A stretch of DNA of 64,000 bases, taken from positions 2,572,315 to 2,636,314 of the forward strand of contig CM060081.1 of NCBI GenBank assembly GCA_030533445.1. The letters run 5' to 3'. Shown here piece after piece: positions 57,801 to 64,000 of this stretch. Every line of letters begins with the position of its first letter. The stretch's first letter is position 1. Source of the stretch: Cyprinodon diabolis (lineage: Eukaryota; Chordata; Actinopteri; Cyprinodontiformes; Cyprinodontidae). The translations under genes were made by a program, and so were the position numbers. The notes under the pieces are model-generated. The model worked only from the letters and a program-made list of their open reading frames with translations. It had not been told where the DNA came from and did not search any database.

Positions 57801-59521
57801 CGTCTTACAGCTGATGTAATCAGGTTTATCCATCATGGAGACAGCCAGGTGCCCTTCCCACCATCCTGGTAATAAATTCACATCTGTAATACTTCACACC
57901 TGTGCTACCTGTCTGTCTCGTTCATCCAGACCGCTCTGTGCCGCCTGCCTCAGCAGCTCCAGGACGGAGGGAGTGCTGCTGAGGAGCTCCACCAGTTGAG
58001 AGGACGACTGCAGCAGCTGAGCGGCGGCTCCTCCAGACTCCTCTGAGGCAGAGGTGCTGCCGTCTTCTGCTGCTCTCCCTGAACTTCCTGCCTTTTCCAG
58101 TCCTGTAAATGATTAAGCTTTCAGCTGGAAAGAATCCCATGTTTTCATCAGAAACACAGCTTATCAAAAGCTTCCATGGACGAAATATTTACTTAGATCT
58201 ATATTTCTACTACTAGTGGTTCCTAGAATTTCTAAAAGTAGAATGGGAGGCAGATCTTTTAGTTATCAGGCTCCTCTCCTGTGGAACCAACTACCAGTTT
58301 TAGTCCGTGAGGCAGACGACCTGTCTACTTTTAAGGCTAGGCTTAAAACGTTCCTGTGTTTCCATGTGTGACTCCAAAATGACTGTTTCCACGTGAGATT
58401 AACAGATTTTATTTTGGATTTTCCCCCAAAGCGGATGTGTTTTTCTTTGTAACGGCGTCTCTCTTCCTGACAGACCCATGAAATTGCTGCTGAATTGCTT
58501 CGCAGTCTGACTAAAATAGTCCTGGACTCTATCTCAGTCGGAGCTACGCTGCCCCCTGCTGGAAATCGTCCACATTGACTTTCAATCAGCGCTAAACGCC
58601 ACCACCTCCGAGGCACAATATTCTGCTAGAACAGATGCCAAACTGGATTTGGTGCGTTCTGAGCTTAACAGGCTGTGGAGCGGTTTCAGAAAATTTATGA
58701 GTGATTTAGGATTCAATTATTTTAGGATCCATCAAGTGTTGTGGTCACTTTGTTTGGTTCTTATGGAGCGCTGCATTTTGCTGCCTATGATGAAAAACAA
58801 ATATTAATGTGATTAGAAGGAGGAAACTGACCCGAGGTGTCAGAGAGATCCTCACTTGGCTCCTCTGCCTCCTGTTTGTAGTCATGGTAACGTTTCTCCT
58901 CCAGCCCAGCCGTCGTCTCCATCTGCTCTGAAGCCCAGTCCTCCTTCGTCGGGGAGGCCGACCCTGCAGGGCTCTGCTGGCTGCTCGTCTGCATGGATTG
59001 CTCCAGCAGAGGAGCTTTCTGACCCACCAATGCGCTGATGACCTTTTTAAAGCCCACGGCTACATCTAACATTTGCAGGCTGTCGGCGGCGGCGACGATG
59101 CGGCTTGCGTTGTGTTTCCCAAGAGGTAACTTGCCAGTATAGAGCATCTCTAAGAGCGAGCCAAACTCCTGGGAGGAAACCACGTCGGTGTCGATGGAGA
59201 TGGTGTCAGAGCCGATCAGCAGCGACCTGAGCAAAGGGAACAGCGTTTAAAACATCTCCGTTTCAAAAGGTTTCAAACTGCAACTACAAACTCATCGCTT
59301 TTATTTGACTTGAATCAATTGTATCAGTTGAAAGCAGAGCTTATTGTAGAAATATGAGGTCAACTCTACCTGAAGAGCATGCTGGAGGCGGCCAGTATGA
59401 CTTTGTGAGCCGGATAGGGACTGTCTCCCACCCGGATGGTGCAGTCACAGAACAGACCCTCCTTCCTCAGGGTCCACAGCTGCTGCATCAGCTGCCTGCT
59501 AAAGTCTGGGAGCTCCATCAT
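45894..59521 (-). CDS. zbtb40: Zinc finger and BTB domain-containing protein 40 (11 coding exons, 813 aa)
   Basis: Exons in transcript order: 59521-59370, 59226-58832, 58102-57909, 57773-57575, 57499-57152, 55399-55193, 55102-54938, 48977-48763, 46881-46725, 46390-46188, 46100-45894. All junctions are GT/AG and phases close at 2442 nt. It is a putative nuclear DNA-binding regulator. The BTB/POZ domain spans about residues 5-115 ([33 protein letters not shown]). A variable helical middle follows, then about 12 C2H2-type fingers from residue 325 to 735, with TGEKP and TGDRP linkers. The C-terminal tail [13 protein letters not shown] matches the end of human ZBTB40 as I recall it. Human ZBTB40 is about 1239 aa, so the middle is much shorter here and about two fingers near the C terminus are missing. 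The start is MMEL; the second Met is the human-equivalent start. Confidence 0.95.
46188..48977 (-). CDS. zbtb40: zbtb40 exons 8-10: C-terminal zinc fingers
   Basis: Exon 48977-48763 encodes CKKC, CNTC and the start of a CQLC finger, which is completed across the intron in exon 46881-46725 ([13 protein letters not shown]) followed by a CELC finger. Exon 46390-46188 encodes a last CSLC finger and then TFTTYT before the donor. In human ZBTB40, as I recall, two additional fingers lie between the CELC-equivalent and the last finger; the 334-bp intron here contains no such sequence in any frame. Confidence 0.9.
46960..47235 (+). repeat. L2-type LINE C-terminal fragment
   Basis: Plus-strand copy of the LINE tail (ccttaaatggccaagctcca to aggctaggcttaaaacttta) in a zbtb40 intron, antisense to the gene. 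The adjacent 47280-47460 segment (cagcagggggcggcgtagct and so on) recurs in inverse at 58405-58570, next to another L2 fragment. Confidence 0.8.
47570..48176. repeat. Inverted pair of repeat A copies around another repeat
   Basis: Repeat A lies in minus orientation at 47570-47757 and in plus orientation at 48095-48176. Between them, 47764-48090 holds a fish interspersed repeat with cgcctttattcaagtcagga, caaagtgctttacactacat and a cttgcccaaggacacaacga box. The plus copy stops abruptly at gaaaaagctt, where repeat G begins. In zbtb40 intron 8. Confidence 0.6.
48177..48524. repeat. 348-bp repeat family G, copy 2
   Basis: Same length and near-identical to 31666-32013 (differences include ctcgctttgg/cttgctctgg and aggaccag/aatagcag). 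It interrupts or truncates the repeat A copy ending at 48176 and lies about 240 bp from zbtb40 exon 8. Confidence 0.85.
49125..49215 (+). repeat. L2-type LINE 3' UTR fragment
   Basis: A 90-bp piece from gcctggttctgctggaggtt to the tgtgagggattgctgaagag string, the inverse of the blocks at 4195-4270 and 59930-60030. Confidence 0.75.
49220..50433. other. zbtb40 intron 8, segment before the minisatellite
   Basis: Non-coding. 49880-50060 resembles the repeat at 16790-16930 in inverse (tagatctatgcatt, tgttacagtaaagaccagca). 49222-49350 has the look of a fish MITE end. No exon found. Confidence 0.45.
50434..54265. repeat. Minisatellite, 49-bp unit, about 78 copies, with 1222-bp higher-order repeat
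   Basis: The unit is gacagagatgctaactatga then tagcttatcgttaaagccag then ttaaaagaa. Units are unusually uniform. Rare marks recur exactly 1222 bp apart: cagttcaaag at 51961/53183, a 3-bp-shorter unit at 52111/53333, gatagcgtat at 52331/53553, aactaagata at 52521/53743 and a tctttaaagc mark at 52879/54101. 1222 equals 24 units of 49 plus one of 46, so the right part is a tandem duplication of a 25-unit block. It fills most of the 6-kb zbtb40 intron between exons 7 and 8. Confidence 0.96.
54938..57499 (-). CDS. zbtb40: zbtb40 exons 5-7: first seven zinc fingers
   Basis: Exon 57499-57152 encodes CRWC, CPQC and CDIC fingers (the first ends in Cys rather than His). Exon 55399-55193 gives CEEC and CQHC fingers joined by TGEKP. 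Exon 55102-54938 gives CQYC and CREC fingers joined by TGDRP. All three junctions are phase 1, so each of the two short exons could in principle be skipped without breaking the frame. A hAT element (55948-56657) sits in the intron between the first two. Confidence 0.92.
55948..56657. mobile_element. hAT-like non-autonomous element with perfect 8-bp target duplication
   Basis: The element begins tagggatgcacgatataatc and ends tatcgtgcagccctaa-type sequence (tatcgtgcagcccta). It is flanked by the identical octamer gttaaaaa at 55940-55947 and 56658-56665. The interior is rich in atcggtatcg-type motifs near both ends and carries no transposase. It lies in the zbtb40 intron between exons 5 and 6. 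Confidence 0.9.
58205..58360 (+). repeat. L2-type LINE C-terminal fragment
   Basis: A 150-bp plus-strand piece of the LINE tail (actagtggttcctagaattt to taaggctaggcttaaaac) in a zbtb40 intron. It is followed at 58405-58570 by the inverse of 47280-47460. Confidence 0.75.
58832..59521 (-). CDS. zbtb40: zbtb40 exons 1-2: BTB/POZ domain
   Basis: The first coding exon (59521-59370, within a transcript exon starting at the acceptor before 59534) gives [20 protein letters not shown] and the [10 protein letters not shown] strand. The second (59226-58832) continues with [20 protein letters not shown] and the dimer-interface helix. The junction is phase 2 within an Arg codon. After about residue 115 the exon becomes acidic and Ser/Glu-rich without visible domains. 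Confidence 0.93.
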
Positions 59522-59779
59522 CCTGATGGCGGCTCTGCGGACAAAAACCAGCTTCAACTCTGACTTTTCACTCACATTTTAATCTGTAACAGTGATCTCA
59601 CACAGCGGGTCCAAATAACCGTAAAAAGCTACAAATATTCTCATTTCACACTTTTTCACAGCTAATATCCATTACTGTAAAAATGCCCATAGCTGTATAT
59701 TGGTTATTTATTCTACAGGTGCACAGTCTGATATCATTACAGCACTTTACAGTAAAGGATTTTATTGTTTATCTTTTAA

Positions 59780-60035
59780 CTCTTCAATTAAATTTAAATT
59801 CAGTTTATTTCTATAGCTCCAATTCACATCATGTCATCTCAGGTCACTTTCCAGTTCACCAGATCATCCAGTCAGATTGATTCAAAGTTTTCTATCTAAG
59901 GAAAACCAGCTGATTGCATCGACTCATTGACTCTTCAGCAATCCCTCACACTAAGCATGCTTGTAGCGACAGTGGAGAGGAAAAACTCCCTTTGAACAGG
60001 AAGAAACCTCCAGCAGAACCAGGCAACTGTTCATA
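59780..60035 (-). repeat. L2-type LINE 3' UTR fragment
   Basis: Matches 4027-4270 of the larger LINE, including aattcagtttatttctatag and ggaaaaactccctttgaaca, in the same orientation. It lies in the first intron of zbtb40. Confidence 0.8.
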
Positions 60036-60614
60036 TTATTTCATTCTTATACATTTTTCTGAGATATTTTTGCTGCTGTAACGCCAGAATTTCCCTATTG
60101 TGGGACAATAAAATGATTTTTATTGTATTCTAAGAGAGCAGAGCTTCCAATGATATTATAAACTTTATTTACAAAGGGACAGTGAACAGTTTCAATGTAA
60201 TCTGAGACCATTTGACGCGCGGTTCCAGATTATAATCTGGTAGAAAATCTACAGTCCCTAAACAGATTACAAAAATTATATCAAAATACAAAAAGAGAGA
60301 AAAACAACCATGTTAAAAACGGCAGATTTGTTAGACTGGATTTAATCGCTGATATGGAGCAGGACACTAAGCATGGCTGTTAAATCTGTAATCCTGACAT
60401 GAACTCAGCAGCTGGATAATCTGGATGGGAGATTATCTGCTTTAGCAGAGCAGCACTGAGGAGCATCTAAAGGATGAGTTTGTTTTTGCAGAGGGTTAAA
60501 TGTTGCAGCAGAGCATCTAATGTGAGAGAAGCTAACTCGGCTAGCTTTAGCTTTAATGCTATCCTCTCTGCTTTTCCAAAGGAAACGCGCTGAAGGAGAC
60601 CAGCTCCTCTTTAC

Positions 60615-60765
60615 CTTTCATTCAAAGCTGCAGCTCTTTATTTAAACTTCTCTGCTGAACAATCCGGTGACGTGCACAATAACGCTTAGCCGTTTCAAAC
60701 ATGGCGACCGGCGACCCGGAAACGGTTAACTGCTTCCGGTGGCCGGAAGTCCTACGTCATCGTTT
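60615..60765 (-). promoter_or_regulatory. zbtb40: Putative zbtb40 non-coding exon 1 and promoter
   Basis: A CpG-rich island upstream of the coding start holds a good donor on the minus strand (gaatgaaag|gtaaagagg, exon end 60615), so a 5' UTR exon probably ends here and splices to the acceptor before 59534. Upstream lie ETS-type sites ccggaagt (60743-60750) and cttccggt (60733-60740), and a CRE-like tacgtcat (60753-60760). No TATA box is seen. The transcription start is inferred only. Confidence 0.6.
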
Positions 60766-60914
60766 AATTACCCCACAATGTACTGCCGTCAAACTAATTC
60801 ATTCACATTTTATTTTATTTTTTTAAATGATGTAAACTTTTCTCTAACAAACTTTAACAAACTGCCTTTAATTCACTTGATCAAAACTTCTGTTATATAA
60901 TATATATTTCCCAC

Positions 60915-61866
60915 CAATAAGATAAGATAATATAATCCTTTATTTGTCCCACAGTGGGGAAATTGCAGTGTTGCATCACAGTGAACAGTACAGTAGGAAA
61001 AAAGAAAGAATACAAAATATTAAAAATATATAAGAAAATATACATTAAGTATATACAGACAAGGCCATCACACTTGGTGTGAACAGTTAAATGGCTAAGG
61101 CTAAGGTTACAAACACTGGTATAAAGTGACAACAGTAAAGTTCTGTGCAAATGATTGATTGTATTAAATTATTGCAGAGTTAAATGAATATGAGTGAAGT
61201 ATACAATAGATATGCAATAATAACAGGTAAAGTGACGGTGGACATACGGTTGATACGGAGCTAGCATTGTTGGTTGTACAGTCTGACAGCAGCAGGAAGA
61301 AAGGATCTGCGGAATCTCTCCTTTATACAGCGAGGGTGTATCAGTCTTTCACTGAAGCTGCTCTCCAGAGCAGAGAGAGTGTCCTTCAGGGAGTGGTCCT
61401 CATGGTCCAGCATAGACATTAGTTTAGACAGGGCCCTCCTGTCCCCCACCTGCTGTATAGAGTCCAGAGGACAGCCCAGGACTGAGCTGGACCTCTTGAT
61501 GATCTTGTCCAGTCTTTTCCTATCCCTCTCAGTGATGCTGTTGCCCCAGCAGGCCACACTGTACAGGATGGCTGATGCCACCACAGAGTCGTAGAAGGTC
61601 TTCAGGAGTGGCCCTCTCACCCCGAAAGACCTGAGCTTCCTCAGGAGGTAGAGCCGGCTCTGACCCTTCCTGTACAGAGCCTCCGTGTTGTGAGTCCAGT
61701 CCAGTTTGTTGTTGAGATGAACACCCAGGTACTTGTAAGTGTCCACCCTCTCAATGTCCTTTCCCTGGATGTTCACTGGGGGAGGGACGGTGGGACGGCG
61801 TCTGAAGTCCACCACCATCTCCTTGGTTTTTCCCGCGTTTAATATTGCCCAGCTTGCTGATTTCAC
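60915..61866 (-). mobile_element. Non-LTR retrotransposon 3' part (CR1/Rex1-like group)
   Basis: On the minus strand, a C-terminal RT-protein frame (61261-61866) is followed by a 3' UTR ending in the tttatttgtcccacagtggg / gaaattgcagtg block near 60940-60975 that I associate with the 3' ends of fish LINEs. 5' truncated. Clade uncertain. Confidence 0.7.
61261..61866 (-). pseudogene. LINE ORF2 C-terminal remnant (201 codons)
   Basis: Readable motifs are NAGKTKEMVVDFRR, KYLGVHLNNKLDWTHNTEAL, then a stretch with YSVACWGNSITERDRKRLDK and the terminal block RFRRSFLPAAVRLYNQ. This is the thumb and tail downstream of the catalytic motifs in LINE proteins; the YxDD box is absent. Different family from the L2-type copies in this window (no shared tail motif). 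Confidence 0.8.
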
Positions 61867-61936
61867 ATCTGTTTGATAAAATAATAATAAATTAATTAGC
61901 AGTTTCTTGAAAAGTTCAGGATTATGATAGGTTTAC

Positions 61937-62400
61937 TTGGAAGAGATATTGCTGTTAGTTCAGATACAGTCAGCATTCTCAAAATGTGTTAAATGGCCTA
62001 TTCTACCTAAAGTCAAAGAAACACTCCTTAAAGTTATACACAAAATGTATCCTATTCTCAAATTAAAGAATAAAAAAAGGTTTGGTTATGAGGTTGTTCC
62101 TTTTGCGAAGATAACGGTGAAACCCTTGAGCAACTCGCTTCTGGGAAGAGATGAAAGATTGCATGTCTTTGAAAATTAATGATGTTCCCCATTTTCCCTT
62201 AATAATGTCATTTTTACATTTCCCATGTTTCTGACACTATTAATATCATCCTGCTGCTGGGTAAATATTATATCCACTGTGCTAAACGGAGAAATGCTAA
62301 AGCCTCCTGTCATTGCTTTATCAATGACTTTAATACCTTTTTTCATCTCTTAAAAAGGTTTAAAAAAAGACAAATATATTGACATAAATCTCATGCTATG
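61937..62400 (+). pseudogene. L1/Tx1-type LINE ORF2 C-terminal remnant
   Basis: Two out-of-register frames preserve the order of an L1-type tail: PKVKETLLKVIHKMYPI and GYEVVPF at 61990-62105, then LLLGKYYIHCAKRRNAKASC and HCFINDF at about 62252-62340. The Lys-Tyr-His and CHCFINDF elements are what I recall from fish L1-type ORF2 ends. Frameshifts and loss of everything upstream make this dead. Confidence 0.6.
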
Positions 62401-62489
62401 TGTAATAATTTGTACTTTTCTCTTGATAATAATCTTCATTTGTTAATGTGTATTTTTGCCATCCTCAAAAGAACACGGCTGTTTCTAAT

Positions 62490-63060
62490 ATATGACAGCA
62501 TATTAAAAGTAAAAAAAAAAATATGGAATTTAAATAATTGAGTTCAAAGTTGCATTTTTATAAGTAAAAACACCCAAATTTACGTGATTGTAAACATACT
62601 GCACAATAATAAATGCTCAACTTTATAAGAATAAAACATGCATATTTAAGAGATTAAAAATATGCAAACTTATAAGGAAAAAGTAAAAAATTTACAGTAC
62701 CAAAACTTAAATTCATGAGTAAAAACATGCAAATTTGTGAGATTATACATGCTAATTTATTGTATTATTCATTTTTACTTTAACAACTTCCATCAGGTGG
62801 TTTTACTGTTTTATTCCATCGCTTTCTGTAGCATACTTTAACTTTAAAGTGTATTATAATCTGGCATTGTTTCGCTAATGAGTTACATGTTTAAAGCGTA
62901 CAAATTTGCTACTTTTTTACTTCTAAACCTGCGTGTTTCTTTCGTATTAATTTGATACTTTTTCTCTATATTTGTATTTTTTAACTAAATTGGCTTGTTT
63001 ATTGCTGTAAAATCCCACTTTAAACTAAAAATATTTTTTGTCTTTAAATGGCCCTAATAC
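62490..63060. repeat. Dispersed repeat family D, copy 2
   Basis: Shares with 8060-8385 the ordered phrases ggaatttaaataattgagtt-like start, cccaaatttacg, gtaaaaa.catgcaaattt repeats and the end aatggcccta. Longer than copy 1. Non-coding. Confidence 0.5.
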
Positions 63061-63461
63061 ACCATAATAGTAATAATTAATCAAATAAAGATGAACTCCA
63101 CATTAAACAGGGTCAGAGATTTGTTCTGTTTGTCTTTCACAGAAGAACCATTGTGATTTATTGGTTAAAATTTTGGATCAACCCTGTTTCCTTTTTATTG
63201 TGTGCCTAAATATATTGTTAAATAAGTAATTTGATTAAAATCTCGTCTACTCCACTTAAACATAAAACAAATGGCCATTAAACAATTAGCTTTCAGAAAA
63301 AAAGCAATACTGTTAAATACTGTAGATAACCTCTCACCACAATCATACAGATCCATCCATCCTCTACCTCTGTCAGGGTCAATATGGGGAAATAGATTCA
63401 TTTTATATCTAAAGGTTTTAGACCTTTTTTAAAAGATGGAACGGAGCATATTAGAAAATAT
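63061..63461. other. Intergenic DNA, nothing identified
   Basis: AT-rich DNA with the phrase catccatcctctacctctgt near 63354. No gene seen. Confidence 0.45.
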
Positions 63462-63850
63462 TTTATGATGATCTGATTGTTCCTTATGTTCCTAACAGAG
63501 CACTTCGCTCTCAATCTGCAGGTTTACTAGTGGTTCCTAGAACTTCTAAAAGTAGAATGGGAGGCAGATCTTTTAGTTATCAGGCTCCTCTCCTGTGGAA
63601 CCAACTACCAGTTTTAGTCCGTGAGGCAGACACTCTATCTACTTTTAAGGCTAGGCTTAAAACTTTCCTTTTTGATAAAGCTTATAGTTAGAGTGGCTCA
63701 GGTTATCCTGATCTATCTCTATAGTTCTGCTGCTATAGGCTTAGACTGCTGGAGGACGTAGGGACCCCCATTTCCTCTGCTTTTTCTCATAGTAGCTTCA
63801 TCTGGTCTGTTCCTGTTTGGCTGTGACTCCATCCTGGAGAGAAATATCAG
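63462..63850 (+). repeat. L2-type LINE 3' fragment
   Basis: Plus-strand copy of the LINE tail and the start of its 3' UTR (gatctgattgttccttatgt through cttatagttagagtggctca to near tttggctgtgactccatcct). It encodes the conserved [20 protein letters not shown] tail. The last 150 bp of the window beyond it show nothing I recognise. Confidence 0.8.
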
Positions 63851-64000
63851 CTGTGCTGCTGCCATCATAGCAATTTACGTTGCTTATTAAGAAATTACAG
63901 CAGCAATGGCCATTATTTAAGTTTTAATTTAAGTGATTTTGCCTACTTTGTGGGCAAGTTGTTTTGCCCATAAAACAACTTGTTTATTTCAAAACAATTT

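Overview
The window is vertebrate nuclear DNA, most likely from a ray-finned (teleost) fish. It has multi-exon genes with GT/AG introns, Tc1/mariner, hAT and L2/L1-type elements of the kinds common in fish, and three recognisable vertebrate genes. I cannot name the species. There is no operon, phage, CRISPR or plasmid structure.

Three protein-coding genes can be rebuilt exon by exon with every splice phase closing. (1) atxn7l2 (+, coding 9066-29234, 10 coding exons, 773 aa) is an ataxin-7-like protein related to the SAGA deubiquitinase-module anchor, with an N-terminal zinc finger and an SCA7 domain. (2) cyb561d1 (+, 32696-40614, 3 coding exons, 234 aa) is a six-helix cytochrome b561-domain protein. 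(3) zbtb40 (-, coding 59521-45894, 11 coding exons, 813 aa) is a BTB/POZ C2H2 zinc-finger protein. atxn7l2 and cyb561d1 lie head to tail as they do in human 1p13.3 (from memory). cyb561d1 and zbtb40 converge, separated by about 5.3 kb. The genes share no visible pathway. All three putative promoters are GC-rich, without an obvious TATA box, and carry ETS-type GGAAGT sites.

Layout: 1-8980 is mostly transposons: an apparently intact Tc1-like element at 835-2082, a 2.6-kb 5'-truncated L2-type LINE at 4018-6645, a THAP/P-element-like remnant, and an L1-type 3' end with a poly(A) tail. 8985-29560 is atxn7l2, whose introns hold hAT and MITE-type elements and two minisatellites. 29600-32590 is intergenic with an L2 fragment and one of two near-identical 348-bp repeats. 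32590-40900 is cyb561d1, whose second intron carries a 2.9-kb minisatellite. 41142-42910 is an intergenic minisatellite. 44085-45496 holds DNA-transposon derivatives. 45785-60765 is zbtb40 with a 3.8-kb minisatellite in one intron. 60900-64000 contains LINE and MITE remnants with no gene.

The most striking feature is five minisatellite arrays totalling about 12 kb (near 18% of the window) with unrelated units of 26, 40/35, 29, 35 and 49 bp. Two of them show higher-order structure with exact long periods (444 bp and 1222 bp). I found no previously undescribed gene system. The points most worth checking are these higher-order arrays, the intact Tc1 transposase, the shorter zinc-finger tail of zbtb40, and several non-autonomous elements with clean target-site duplications.
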